Positions 10,161 through 21,259 of a stretch of DNA of 64,000 nucleotides are shown here, in pieces. Positions within the stretch are counted from its first letter, which is position 1. Every line of letters begins with the position of its first letter. This stretch comes from Ypsolopha sequella (taxonomy: Eukaryota; Arthropoda; Insecta; Lepidoptera; Ypsolophidae). The translations under genes were made by a program, and so were the position numbers. The notes beneath the pieces were generated by a model. That model made no database searches. It saw only the letters and a list, made by a program, of their open reading frames with translations, and had not been told where the DNA came from. The stretch spans positions 23,388,069 through 23,452,068 of the forward strand of contig OW203993.1 in NCBI GenBank assembly GCA_934047225.1, written 5' to 3'.

Positions 10161-10413
10161 AAAAGAATCTGTAAGTACGCGCATAATAGAGTCAGAAAGG
10201 TACTCGATCAACAGGTTATCTTTAAATTAGATGTGTGAAATAATTTTGGGTTCACTTTCTTCAAACGTATACACCATGAACTAGGTGTGTTGCTTGTGTC
10301 CGTTCCAGTTGCACCGGAGCATGTAAGAGGTGCACGTGGCCTGCTTTTTATGCGCAGGGTATCCTTTCCGAGGGATAGCACTTACGCGGCTAAGATGGTT
10401 ATGGACGGATCAC

Positions 10414-10600
10414 ACTGCCGACGGACTGGCAAAATATGACAAGCCGATGGACTGGCTACCTGCCGATGGACTGGCAAATTATGACAAGCCGATGGACTGG
10501 CTACCTGCCGATGGACTGGCAAACTATGACAAGCCGATGGACTGGCTACATGCTGATGGACTAGCAAACGTTGACAAGCCTGGCTTGACAAGCTGACAGG
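10414..10600 (+). repeat. 45-bp tandem repeat in the element's 3' region
   Basis: Four units, the last degenerate, of a 45-base motif containing GCCGATGGACTGGC and ATGACAAGCC. The unit is a multiple of three, so it stays open in frame. Confidence 0.85.
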
Positions 10601-10957
10601 ACTGGCTAAAGCCGAAGTTTCAATTGTTGCTATAACGTTTGTCGAAAGTGATCTCCTGTTTTATGTTTCCATCTTTGAAACAACACTACTGACCGAAATT
10701 TTAAAACTTGAACCTGTTTTTCATTTGTCTTGTCTGACTCAATAGAGTACATTCGTGTGTTGTTTGTTATTGCTAATGTATTACAAACCAAACGTTCTCT
10801 CTTGAAAATTATCTTTTAGATTTGGAATTTTATTGACAATATCAATATAGAGGCATAGTTGTTTAGATTATATGGCAGGATAGCCGAGCATATTATTTTT
10901 CTGAGTGTCTTTTTCACAGATCAATTACACGAGGGCGTGTAAAGGTCAAGATGGCCG

Positions 10958-11627
10958 TGTCGAATTTAAACATGTGGAGCCACCAGTAAACAACAATTAT
11001 TTTAGAATTAATTAATTAATTAGACCATTCATCGAATACATTTCCGGACGAAAATGTCATTCATTGTCTATTCTTTGCTTACAATTTGTCAACGTTGCCA
11101 ACAGATGGCGCGATACGCCAATAGTTAGTCGATAGATTCTGTCAAGTTTGTCTATGGTGATATTTTTTAAGCTGGCAATAATTTTAGTCTATGCTCCTAG
11201 TATTTTGTTTTATAATGTAGGCTTGACTGATTAAGGTTACCAATGAGAATTAAAAGATTTGTTTTGTTATGTTGGTAGACTGTACTGAGTAATTATATTG
11301 GTGGAAACGCAAGCGTGATCTTTTTACCGCGCTTGGACATTGCTCTTTGTAGGGGTTATGAACGAATCCCAATTTTGAGCGGGAATTTTGTACTCACTTT
11401 TTCCTGGGTCGTGGTCGAGATAACTCTATTACAAAGAGACTTGTCGGTTCCCACTTGTACACGTGCTTTATTTTTGTTGTAATTTTACTATCTGATTACT
11501 AATTAAAAAGTGATTTGTGATTTGAGATAAAAATTGAATTTTATTTTTTTATTGTCTACGCGTGCTCATCATGTCCGGTACCCACGATAGCCTGCAAAAT
11601 CCAGCTCCGGACCTTCCTGATCCGTTA
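10958..11627 (+). repeat. 3' LTR
   Basis: Copy of 7440-8109 with one difference noted (GGCTTGACT for GGCTAGACT). It ends in the middle of what is gag coding sequence in the 5' copy, and TATATACAG follows directly. The sequence just upstream (AAAGGTCAAGATGGCCG) is only weakly purine-rich. Confidence 0.93.
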
Positions 11628-11669
11628 TATATATACAGTTACTTAGTTTTTAAGTATAGACCATATTTC

Positions 11670-11945
11670 ATGTTAACCAACGCGACCCTATTACTAAGAC
11701 TCCGCTGTCCGTCTGTCTGTCCGTCTGTCACCAGGCTGTATCTCATGAACCGTGATAATTAGACAGTTGAAATTTTCACATTTCTGTTGCCGCTATAACA
11801 ACAAAAACTAAAAACAAAATAAAATAAATATTTAAGGGGGCTCCCAATCTCCCATACAACAAAAATGTTTTTTTTGCCGTTTTTATAGATAATGGTACGA
11901 TACCCTTCGTGCGCGAGTCCGACTCGCACTTGGACGGTTTTATTT
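11670..11945 (+). repeat. Dispersed repeat ending GACTCGCACTTGGACGG
   Basis: It starts GACTCCGCTGTCCGTCTG and ends GTGCGCGAGTCCGACTCGCACTTGG, the same end type as the repeats at 27829 and 48102 (inverted there). It lies directly beside the LTR element, which inserted at its edge. Confidence 0.55.
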
Positions 11946-12034
11946 CTTTTGGCAAGACTCCATTATTCCCATCTATGCTCATGCTATTATCGTCATCGGC
12001 AGACTAGACCCCCCCCTCCAATTTCAATATAGGT

Positions 12035-12110
12035 ATATGGATGGTCCCTTAGATAACAACCACTACTGTTATTTGGTGAATAAATTTCTGATTTCTGATT
12101 TCATACTGGG
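12035..12110 (+). mobile_element. LINE 3' tail fragment
   Basis: TTGGTGAATAAATTTCTGATTTCTGATTTC resembles the short-repeat 3' tails of Jockey/CR1 elements. Only the end is present. Confidence 0.35.
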
Positions 12111-12239
12111 GCAATAACAATAATCCTTTCTGTGAAAAATGTAAAATGAAATTTTGACTTCCTATAGATGACTTGGGGTTACTCTTAAACAAATGCAGGG
12201 GCACAAATAAAAATTTTCGTATTTTGGAAAGGGGTCATT

Positions 12240-12420
12240 GAACCTTGGTCCTGGCCACTTACCGAGTCTCCAGTATGAATCTGGCTATATCAATCAGAGT
12301 CACCTTATACAGCCATGTACACCTCGTTATGGGAATGATCTATTATTGGACAATGAAGCTATTCTAGCGGCGTACCATCCTTCATACAGGCCGATAATGC
12401 ATCGGTTGATAAACTACTGA
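12240..12420. repeat. Partial copy of MITE family F
   Basis: GGCCACTTACCGAGTCTCCAGTATGAA and GTCACCTTATAC match one arm of the foldback at 31720-31985. Confidence 0.45.
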
Positions 12421-12508
12421 AACTTTGAATCTAGGCTTCAATAAAACAGGCTGCAGCTGTTTTCTACTCAACAGGAGGGTGCAGCTTTGAACCATGGAGT
12501 ATGATAGC

Positions 12509-12561
12509 AGCAGGGTAATAATATATCTTTACCCAGAGTAAAGATATATTATTACCCTGCT
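12509..12561. repeat. Perfect hairpin
   Basis: 24-base arms (12509-12532 and 12538-12561) that include GGTAATAATATATC pair without mismatch around the 5-base loop CCAGA. Confidence 0.85.
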
Positions 12562-12563
12562 AT

Positions 12564-13108
12564 TTAGCGGCGTTAGTTCCGATTTTAGACACAACAAATC
12601 CATGCGCCAAAAGGTCCTTGTAGTACAGTGCTCCCAAAGTGATAATGCGCATACAAATCTTCGCCACTGTTCGGCAAAGTTCGTATTTCCTTACACTTTC
12701 TATACAATCAATAAGGTCACGTGGTACGTCCGGTCGCTCGTCTGTATACTGTACTGTTTACGGAGTAGAAATAGGTTAGTTGTAAATAAACCTCTTTAAC
12801 ATTTTTTTTTCTTTAAATAAGTAATTAAAAACATTATATGTAATTTGATATATCACAACTGATGCCGGGCCCAGTAGGGCTCGAAATATGTTTTGAGTGT
12901 TATTTTTCTTTTTTCTTTTATAATATAAGTGATATATATAAAATTCAAAATATTTTTTGAGTGTAATTTTTCTTTTTAAATTTACACGGTAATTATAAAC
13001 ATTATTAGGAGTACGGTACTCACCGTGTTTGGTTTTTTTATATTCCCGAATTTTCGGCAGACTTTAATTTGCCATGGTCGATGACGACAGGCTAGGAAGC
13101 GTTTATAA
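12564..13108. other. Unassigned sequence
   Basis: AT-rich, with repeated TATTTTTCTTTT runs. No gene was seen. Confidence 0.35.
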
Positions 13109-13354
13109 TCATCGAAAAGCGATCTACCCTCCGTCTCTGTCCTTTATTATCATCGAAAAGCGATCTACCCTCCGTCTCTGTCCTTTATTATCATCGAAAA
13201 GCGATCTACCCTCCGTCTCTGTCCTTTATTATCATCGAAAAGCGATCTACCCTCCGTCTCTGTCCTTTATTATCATCGAAAAGCGATCTACCCTCCGTCT
13301 CTGTCCTTTATTATCATCGAAAAGCGATCTACCCTCCGTCTCTGTCCTTTATTA
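13109..13354 (+). repeat. 41-bp tandem repeat, six units
   Basis: Six almost identical 41-base units (ATCGAAAAGCGATCTACCC, CTCCGTCTCTGTCC, TTTATTATC). The unit is not a multiple of three, so an open frame across it reads the repeat in all three phases in turn. Confidence 0.95.
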
Positions 13355-13398
13355 TTACTTGCGGCGACAACTGGATTTTCGTCTTCCAGTCTACACAC

Positions 13399-13659
13399 CA
13401 GTGGCGTGCACAGAACTTTTTGATAGAAAAGCAAACAATTGGTCAAGAACAACAATAAAAAAAATATTAAAAAATTTCAATATCACTTTGAAAAAAAAAA
13501 GTTTGTATAGGAAATTTTCACTCTAGGGTAGACATTGTCTACCCTGGCGTCATACAATTTTTTTTTTCAATTTGATATTTAAATTTTTTCATATTTATTT
13601 TATTGTTGTTCTTGACCAATTGTTTGCTTTTCCAGCAAAAAGTTCTGTGCACGCCACTG
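13399..13659. mobile_element. hAT-type MITE, copy 1
   Basis: 261 bases with ends CAGTGGCGTGCACAGA and its reverse complement TCTGTGCACGCCACTG. The arms extend inward almost to the central GGGTAGACATTGTCTACCC. The 8-base duplication CTACACAC lies at 13391-13398 and 13660-13667. Eight-base targets and CAG ends fit hAT. Sister copy at 26757-27021. Confidence 0.92.
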
Positions 13660-13667
13660 CTACACAC

Positions 13668-14121
13668 TATAATGACGGTATCCGTTCGGAAAACACGATT
13701 TGTCCAAAATAGCTGCATATCATTGAAAATTATAAAGAAACAACCAGCTAAATCCTGAAATCGATACTAGAGAGAAAATCAATATAAACTCATTTTTAAT
13801 TTTATAATAATTTTAGTTTTATTTCATGTTATTTAAGTTTTTATGTTTCTGTTAATAAATGTATATTTATACGAAAAAAAAATATAAACTCTAAAATTAG
13901 TCGAATAGAGGTTTACAAAAGATTTTATTTCCAGTAAATGTATGAATCAATTGACGTGATTTGTTCAAATTTACTTCATAAACAGTAAGAAAACATAGGA
14001 TTTTTTTTTCTTCCTGATTATCGCAACAAAATCAACCAGTCTGTCTTTTTAGTTCTATTTGCCTCATATATTGTAAAACATATTTTGTACATAAATCATT
14101 TATAACAATACAATACAAATT
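13668..14121. other. Unassigned AT-rich sequence
   Basis: No gene or repeat was identified. Confidence 0.35.
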
Positions 14122-14370
14122 GACCGCCTCTGTGGCCTAGTAGTACAGCGCCCGTCTGCTAACCTAGAGGTCGTGGGTTCAATCCCCGCGTGCTCGGTCT
14201 GCACCGCGCTGTTGGTCCATTTGTACTCTAAGTACGGCGATAGCGCTCACCCCCATCACGTTTGGGACGTAACTTAATAATCATCGGTGAAAAGCGGGTA
14301 TACCAAGCGTGGACTGTGACTTGCCTTTCACAGTTTGCACTTGGAAATATCTCTGACACCCCCTCGAAAA
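14122..14370 (+). mobile_element. tRNA-headed SINE, copy 1
   Basis: The tRNA-like head has an A-box-like TGGCCTAGTAG at 14132 and a B-box-like GGTTCAATCC at 14176. The tail (GGACGTAA, ATCATCGGTGAAA, GTGGACTGTGACTTG) is shared with the SINE at 38756 and in part with reversed fragments near 27260 and 46070. It is transcribed by Pol III and moved by LINE machinery, by analogy. Confidence 0.75.
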
Positions 14371-14935
14371 TTCATGTCGTCACGTGTTTGTTATGTTTTA
14401 AATGCCATGAACCTAAAATTTAATTAAAATTAAATTAAATTTATTACGTGAGTGTTCAAGCCGTATGTAATAATAATTTAGTATGTCAGCTCACGCGAGT
14501 TTTAATAATATTAAATCTATTGTAGATATTTCTTTCGTTTAAAATTCAATTAGATTCATTGTTGAATTAAAATTTATGTGTATTAAGAATGTACCTGTAC
14601 TGCATAAATAAATTATTTATTTATTTATTCATTCACCCATTGTGATAAAATTGAAAATTGAAACAACCTATTAATCACTCTAGACTCTTTTTGACATTGA
14701 CGTTTCGATTGCACATACTTGAGACAAGATTCTTATTATTTTGTATGAAGTAGGTCATCTGTGAGTATTATATCAAGGACTTATATTACTGTTGGCGGTA
14801 AAAACTTATAAACAGGCAAGACGTATGTATTTTCAACAATATTATACTAAATTTTTACAGCAATTGTCGGAAAGATCCGAAAATAATCACTGCAGCTTTT
14901 GCCTTTTGCACGCGGTTTCACCCACGCGAATTTAA
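14371..14935. other. Unassigned sequence
   Basis: Nothing supportable apart from AT-rich stretches. Confidence 0.35.
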
Positions 14936-14939
14936 TTAA

Positions 14940-15357
14940 GGCGCTACGAAAAAAAAATCGACACTTTAAGAACTTGCATATCTACTTCAGTAAATAATGT
15001 TTAATTTTGATAAAATATAATATTATTTTTGAATTTTTTTTCTAGGGATCTGTTAAAACAGAAACGCAGTTGGAGAAATTCGGCTCGATAGAAATATTTA
15101 TTGAAATGAGGTCTCTTTCGACACGAATTCTTCTGGTTTGACAATTCAGAATGACATATGGACTGCAATTATATTTTATAAGATGTGTTTTAACGGTATC
15201 TAGGACCTGGTTAAACGAAATTTTGATGGCAACTTTAGTACATTTTATATTATTAAAAAACCGAGTTTTTGCTACTTTTCCCCGAATCCGTCCCTCTCGC
15301 ACTGAGGGCTTTTTCGCATATGGAGTAACAGGGACGCTAAAACTTTTACATATCGCC
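14940..15357 (+). mobile_element. TTAA-flanked MITE, family P, copy 2
   Basis: Bounded by TTAA at 14936-14939 and 15358-15361. Starts GGCGCTACGAAAAAAAAATC and ends ACTTTTACATATCGCC. Confidence 0.8.
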
Positions 15358-15365
15358 TTAATGAC

Positions 15366-15735
15366 TAGATATGACCTGTGGGGCTGGCCATATTTGCCAC
15401 CAACATGATGGTCTTTGGGGCTGAAAGGCGCTGAATTGGAGACCACGTACAGTGAGACCACATCAAGCTATACACTTGCAGTACGACATTAGCCCCTAAA
15501 GAGAACAATATAAGATAGGTACAAAGTCCAATGTGTCTTACTTGATGCGGTCTCCACTGTACATCAAAGCGCAGCGTAGACCGACCTCGTGTCCGCTGGA
15601 CCGACGAAATGAAGGACGTTGCGGGTAGCGGCTGGATGAGGATGGTGCAAGACCGCCAAGAGTGGAAAAATATTGGTAAGGCTTATGTCCAGCAGTGGAC
15701 CAATACAGGCTTATGGATCGATGTATGGATGACTA
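15366..15735 (+). pseudogene. RTE LINE, ORF2 C-terminal fragment (interrupted)
   Basis: Translation in pieces gives AGHICHQHDGLWG, then KALNWRPR, then after an insertion DRPRVRWTDEMKDVAGSGW and AYVQQWTNTG. This is the C-terminal tail of RTE-type reverse transcriptases. A 110-base MITE splits it at 15450-15559, and one in-frame stop lies between the first two blocks. TGGATCGATGTATGGATGA-like short repeats follow, as at RTE 3' ends. Confidence 0.7.
15450..15559. mobile_element. Mariner-like MITE inside the RTE fragment
   Basis: CAGTGAGACCACATCAAG and its inverted partner CTTGATGCGGTCTCCACTG are flanked by TA at 15448-15449 and 15560-15561. Removing it restores the RTE reading frame. Confidence 0.8.
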
Positions 15736-16019
15736 GGGAACTGCTCGTCCCTAGGGAACAAATTATAACCTATGTCCACGTGTAGAGTCTAACCGTTAGA
15801 AGTGAGAAAGACTTTTTAAAATCGGTTAAGAGTTTCAGAGATCACTCCCTACATACAAACAAACATAACCCTTTGCTCCTAAAATATTGTTGTGGAAAAG
15901 CAAAGCGCGAGATCTCTCAAAGGGTTTTCTTTAAGACGAGGCTTCCTAAATTTCAAGAGTTTTGCATAAATATGTTGAGTCAACTCCATACCTGATCAAT
16001 GTTCAACTTAAATAATATT

Positions 16020-16350
16020 TTTCCTAACCTTTATCTTTGCGTTGCAAAAACAGTTACCTAATTGATAATTTTCACTCGATAGATTTAATTTTTGAAAATG
16101 ATGCTTTTTGGAATGGCTCTAAATTTTTCTCTAATTCGGCTTGAGTTTCATGTCTAAAATAAACAATCACAGCAAGAATACGTAGTGGAAAAAATTAAAC
16201 CTAAACAATTTATTGTAATTTCAATCTTGAAATTAGACTCATTCCGAATCAGTTCGCTCGCGTTTTGGCGCACGCGATTTGCAAATCTAATAAAGTCAAT
16301 CTCCGGGTTATAATAACAAAGCTGCAGTGTGCCGAAGGAAGGCCTCCTTT
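16020..16350 (+). repeat. Dispersed repeat family G, copy 1
   Basis: CAGTTACCTAATTG, CGATAGATTTAATTTTTGAA, TTTTGGCGCACGCGATTT and CGAAGGAAGGCCTC recur in the same order at 18280-18640. The first part recurs at 24205-24345. Confidence 0.6.
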
Positions 16351-16600
16351 TAAAAAAAAAGATAATCCCAGGATATTTGTGCTTAAGTCTATACTTGTAT
16401 GAGTTGCAAGGCCCTACTCTATATAGAGGTAAAGAATCCGCCTTTGTTTAGCTCACAAAAGGACATTAGATGCATATCGCACTAAGGAATCCTATTTTTC
16501 TAAACCTAACTGGTTTGTGTGATGAAGCGATGCGTGAATGCGTTTAGTTTTTTGTTTTGCAATGCGTGCGTACTTTGTTGTCTTTTGGATAAATATTATA

Positions 16601-16870
16601 CAGGGTGTTAAGATGAAGTTGCGGAAGCTGAAAACTGGTGATAGTATCTACTCGTATCTACTTACAACTTGTCAAAAAAAAAAATGAGAAATCGAAAAAA
16701 AGAAAAATAGTTGTTTCGTACATTTTAATCGGGTAGCTATATAACTTTTCTATGGAACAGCAATTTTTTTTTTCGCGGTGGGTTGTCTCCATAGTAAAAG
16801 TTGTTCGTATGGACGAGTACTATCGCCAGTTTAGCTTCCGCAACTTCATACACAATACACCAACACCCTG
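16601..16870. mobile_element. Foldback MITE, family D, copy 1
   Basis: Ends CAGGGTGTTAAGATGAAG and, inverted, CACCCTG, flanked by TA. Arms carry GTTGCGGAAGC and GCTTCCGCAACTTCAT. Confidence 0.8.
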
Positions 16871-17109
16871 TACCTATATTTATTTTTTTATTCAAATGAA
16901 TTATTTTACTTTATTACATTTAAGTAAAGTATTTGAACCTTTTTTATTTTTTAGTTTATTTCCCTATATCATTATTTATTATATAAAACTATTAGATATA
17001 GATCATTTGGTTACATTGTTTTTTATTTTACCTTAAAAACCGACCTGTAATAAGTGTACCTATTTGATGTATACCTACATTACATAAAAAAATATGAAAT
17101 AATAGTAAA

Positions 17110-17195
17110 ATAATGTTTTTCACGGAAAGTTGTTCATATGGACGAGTACTAACGCTAATTTTCGGCTTCCACAACTACATCTTAACACATTGTAT
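17110..17195. repeat. Foldback MITE, family D, half copy
   Basis: Only the right arm is present: TTTTTCACGGAAAGTTGTTC, GGCTTCCACAACTACATC, TTAACACATTG. Confidence 0.6.
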
Positions 17196-17269
17196 AATAA
17201 TTAATTAAATGTATTATAACTTTATCATCCAACCTATATGACAAAATACAACGTATCTCACAGCATATA

Positions 17270-17954
17270 CTGGGTGTTAAAGCGCTCTTATCCCAAAATC
17301 AGTAATTTCAAAGTCAAATAGAACTTTCAAATGTCGTCTAAAACTTCCAAAAAAAATACGCTATATAGTTCGAACCTTTATCTAGGTCTTCCACGCATGT
17401 GTTACACGATCAGATGAACTTTGCTTGAAGGAAATAATTCACGAACACAGCATGTAATAAGACCTTTCAAACCATGCCATTTCCATAATTCCACTCTTTT
17501 ATTAATGGAACATATCTGGTAATATTGCTCTTTAAATTTTCTAGGTCGACCACGTGGGTTTTAATAAACATATCCCTTATTTTTAAACAATTTAAAAACC
17601 GATAAAAAGAACGAAAAAGTACAAAAGTGTGGTTATTTTCTTAACTCCTTACACGTAAAGAAAAAGACAGAGAGTCACTCTTCTGGGATAAGAGCGCCTT
17701 AAGTTGAAGTTGCGGAAGCCGAAAACTGGCGATAGTCCTAGTCCATACGAACAACTTATACTACGGAGCCAACCCACGAATCGCGAAAAAAAATCAGCTG
17801 TTCCATAAAATAGTTACATATGTAGCTTGTCGACCAAAATGTCTGAAACAACGGATTATTTTTTATCGATTTCTCAATTTTTTTCACGGAAAGTTTTTCG
17901 TATTACTTGCGCTATCGCCAGTTTTCGGCTTCCGCAACTTCATCTTAACACTCT
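17270..17954. mobile_element. Foldback MITE, family D, copy interrupted at TTAA
   Basis: The left end CTGGGTGTTAA (17270-17280) and the continuation TTAAGTTGAAGTTGCGG (17699 onward) are separated by the MITE at 17281-17698. Joined once at TTAA they match copy 1. The right end is CTTAACACTC near 17953. Confidence 0.8.
17281..17698. mobile_element. TTAA-inserting MITE, family Q, copy 1
   Basis: 418 bases with ends AGCGCTCTTATCCCA and TGGGATAAGAGCGCC, flanked by TTAA (17277-17280, 17699-17702). Because it sits inside a family D element, the empty site is known and proves duplication of TTAA. A truncated copy lies at 49568-49925. Confidence 0.88.
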
Positions 17955-18065
17955 ACATCGGCCACCATTCTAAAACATCGATTTTATTGATACGGGTTAT
18001 ACTCGGAAATCCTTTTTTTTAAGCTCCAAAACGTCCCGTTTTGGAAATCACGGTAAAAACTTACG

Positions 18066-18200
18066 GTGTTACTACAAAACGGTGTTTAACTTTAGACAGT
18101 GTTTAAATCTGTTGCTGTCACTTTTTTACGATATGAAAGAAAAGGCGACAACAACAGATTTAAACACTGTCTAAAGTTAAACATCGTTTTGTAGTAACAC
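18066..18200. mobile_element. Foldback MITE
   Basis: GTGTTACTACAAAACGGTG, CTTTAGACAGTGTTTAAATC and their inverted counterparts form arms of about 55 bases. Confidence 0.8.
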
Positions 18201-18279
18201 AGTTACTGTCTAACCTTAAAATCGTACAGAATCTACCACTTACCCAATCAATATGAAACTTATATATATGTTTTTTCAC

Positions 18280-18640
18280 ACCGTTATCTTGCCTTTGTAT
18301 GTAGCGTTACCTAATTGGAAAACTTTCACCGGATAGATTTTATTCTTGAACATATATCTCTTTTTGAGTGTATTTTTTTTTTTTGGTTTTGTGTTTAATC
18401 CATTTGATCTTTGTGTCTCATATTTTAAGATCAATACGAAAATCTTGTTTATTAACCAATGTAAGTAGAAAAATGACTTAAATGCAAGATTGTATTTTTA
18501 GTCGATTTTGATCTTAAAATTAGACTCGTTCTGAATCTTTTCGCGCGCATTTTGGCGCACGCGATTTCAACTTTATGTAAGTTAGTCTATGGGTTTTAAT
18601 TGCAAAGCCTCTGTGCGCCTAAGGAAGGCCTCGTCTTAAC
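18280..18640 (+). repeat. Dispersed repeat family G, copy 2
   Basis: GCGTTACCTAATTGGAAAAC, GATAGATTTTATTCTTGAA and TTTTGGCGCACGCGATTTC match copy 1 in order. Confidence 0.6.
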
Positions 18641-20476
18641 AGATGCTCTTAGTTTATAAAAACTTGTTAAGTATGCTTCCTTATTTAATTGGAGTCATGG
18701 AAAAGGTTTTTGTATCCAAAAGATCAAGTTGATTAGCTGTTTTTGAATATCATGTTAATGTAGCAAAAAGCACACTATAATTTAGTTATGATGATATAAT
18801 TAACCAGAAAATACGTATAATCACGTTAATACAACATGACTTGATTGATTGACGTGTTAACACTAAAATCAACGTAATATGTAAATATTTTGATACCGGG
18901 TGATATCATTCCTTGATGCAACATCTTTGTCTACAAAAATATACAGGATGTTTTTGTAGTATACAGGATGTATGTAACGGGTATCTTTAAGGCCTGGTCT
19001 ATGGTACACAGCAATCCCATTGAGTGATTTTGAACTTAAGTGGGGCTTATTCCAGTTTTGTCTTTTTTCTGATTAATTTTAAACAATGAAATTGTGATAC
19101 CTATTTTGTGTCTGAAAAAATACGAGTATATATCTTAGATACATTCTTTTTGCAGATTTGCTTGATCAAAAAAAAATCTGAAACTTGGTCGGTTTTTCAT
19201 GTATTTTTCGTTTTATAAAAATTTTACATTACCAATACGTAGGAAAATAATAAGAAATGAAGAAAAATATAATTTAGTAAGTACTTTTGCGGATAGTTTT
19301 CTGAAAATTTCACCGTAAAAACGTTTTTTGAGCGAAAACGTGTTTTTTAAGAGCGCGTGCTGTTACAGTTGTCGTAACAGCCCCGGCTCAGAGCGCGCTA
19401 TTTTAAACTATAATTAAAGATCATAGAGTTCTACTTCTACTTGATCTAAAATGAGGTGCTCAAAATCAGGGATAACGGGCCCTTAATTATATTTTCAGAA
19501 AATCTACATTAAAACGCTCACTTTGTGCTCTGTCGGCAGGCATAATCAGTGAATTTTCAAGCTTAATCAGTGAAAATCCAAAAAGGATTTGATGTAGGTA
19601 TTTTTTGTCTTGACAACGGAAAATAAATCATGTTTTCGTGTTATAGCAGAAATTTCGGACATAAAACTCCAGCCACTTAGACACAAAAAACATATTTATT
19701 TTATAACATAAAAAGACGCAATTTTCAAAAACAAAATCCATGGACCGAAATTTGTCCAATTGGGTAACTGTCTTGACAATGGAAAGAAAAAACATGTCTG
19801 CGTGTTTAACATAGTTTGTTTGAGTCAGTAGTTGAATCAGCATATTTAAGCGAAAACCCATAAAATACCCAAGGCATTACCTTAAATTAAATCACATAAT
19901 CTACTGCTCATACTGAACAACTTCTCCAAAGAAACATAACCTGAGGAATGAGTATAAACCTCAAAGTGAAAAAACGGAAACCTTAAAGGCTCACTTTGTT
20001 GTCCGTCTGTCTGTCTGTCTGTCCGACTGTTGCTCGGGCCGCATGTGACATATCAAGTTGAAAGTGATATCTCCTACCGAAGTCTACGGCTTGATAAAAA
20101 TCTAATAAAATAATTACCTAATAAAAGCCTGTAAGAAAATTAGGCTTCTAACACAACGCAATTAAAAGTTATTTATATAATCAATTTCATAAAAATTTGC
20201 TCACAATGAAAACCTATAAGGCACTTCCAATTGACTTATAAAATTTCGTTCACAGGTAGGTTTTATAGCATGGATATCTATATACGGAAAAATCTGAAAA
20301 TTACTAATAACTAATAAAACGTTTTTAAAACCACCTTAGACCCTTTAACATTGAAACGTAAAAGCATGAATGGCGGAAACGGTCGTCGTTTTTTCTATGA
20401 AAATATGGAAGCGGATTTTTATCCTGCCGGAATATAATCCCGGAATCTCGGGATTTTTTCGACGTAAAAATGCATT
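18641..20476. other. Mostly unassigned
   Basis: No gene was seen. 19345-19450 (CTCAGAGCGCGCTATTTTAA, ATCATAGAGTTCTAC, ATGAGGTG) matches 33700-33840 loosely. 20010-20030 is a GTCT microsatellite. Confidence 0.35.
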
Positions 20477-20743
20477 ATACGACGTGTAACAGAAAGGTGT
20501 AACCATATTTGAAGAGCTTATTCAGTTAATGGTATAGAACATCTTTTACTATGGAACAAACCCTGTATCTCGAAAAATAATTTAACTGTTTCATAGAAAA
20601 ATGCAATGCCGCTCAGCCGAAATGTATGGAAGGGCAGATTTTTTTTTGAGATTTCGAGGTTAGCTCCATAGTAAAAGTTGTTATATACCATTGACTGAAT
20701 AAGCTCTTCAAATATGGTTACACCTTTCTGTTACACGTTGTAT
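20477..20743. mobile_element. Foldback MITE
   Basis: Arms of about 80 bases: ACGTGTAACAGAAAGGTGTA, CCATATTTGAAGAGC and TTATTCAGTTAATGGTAT on the left return inverted on the right. Confidence 0.82.
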
Positions 20744-21080
20744 ATTAGCCTGACACCTGAACTTTATGTTAATATGCATCGATCGGAATATCCCTTCGCT
20801 GGTAATGACTTACCAAGCCTCTAGTTTTAATTTTCCTGTATTAATCAAAGTTATTGTTATTTGGTCTATTTTAAGAGCGGTTTCGCAGCCGGTTTTGAAA
20901 AACCCGCCTTTTTGTAATTGATCGAAACAGAACACTTATATTCAAAATTTACTCAATAGTTATTCAACAAAACATTATTACCTATGATTAATACTTGCGA
21001 TTGTCGGCACTTGGTGAAACTTGCATAAAAACATGATGAATAGATTCACTTGCCCTCGTTTCACAGTTAAAAACTACTTT

Positions 21081-21120
21081 AACCCGACCGGTTTCGGCTT
21101 TACACCATCATCAAGGGTTT
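21081..21120 (-). ncRNA. Hammerhead-like motif, C3U variant (inverted copy)
   Basis: On the minus strand: AAACCC, TTGATGA, a short stem-loop closed by GGT/GCC, GAAA, then CCGGTC and GGGTT, which pairs with AACCC. The core matches a hammerhead except that CUGAUGA reads UUGAUGA. Confidence 0.5.
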
Positions 21121-21219
21121 ATATAAGCTAATTTGGAAGTTATATAAATGATGTATGTAGCTTCTTCACTGTTTACTATATCATTTATTGCACGGAATAA
21201 CTTCCAAATTAGCTTATAT

Positions 21220-21259
21220 AAACCCTTGATGATGGTGTAAAACCGAAACCAGTCGGGTT
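21220..21259 (+). ncRNA. Hammerhead-like motif, C3U variant
   Basis: AACCC (21221-21225), TTGATGA (21226-21232), GGT-GTAAA-ACC, GAAA (21245-21248), CCAGTC, GGGTT (21255-21259, pairs with AACCC). Same variant core as its inverted partner. Confidence 0.5.

Larger units (their letters stand above)
7440..11627 (+). mobile_element. Ty3/gypsy-type LTR retrotransposon, internally deleted
   Basis: Two direct LTRs of 670 bases (7440-8109 and 10958-11627) differ, by eye, at one base. Both start TGTCGAATTT and end TCCGTTA, and both are flanked by TATA (7436-7439 and 11628-11631), the duplicated target. Between them lie gag with two zinc knuckles, a protease remnant, the first part of reverse transcriptase, the end of integrase and a 45-base minisatellite. 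Most of pol, including RNase H and the integrase core, is missing, so the copy is non-autonomous. The near-identity of the LTRs means recent insertion, so active relatives should supply proteins. Confidence 0.95.

Noticed and set aside
10330..10596. Small protein with DGLANYDKPMDWLPA repeats
   Set aside because: It is the 45-base minisatellite in the retrotransposon 3' region.
13074..13526. 150-codon protein
   Set aside because: Covers a minisatellite and half of a hAT MITE.
14122..14195. Functional tRNA gene
   Set aside because: A- and B-box-like motifs exist, but it continues into a shared SINE tail and the cloverleaf is imperfect.
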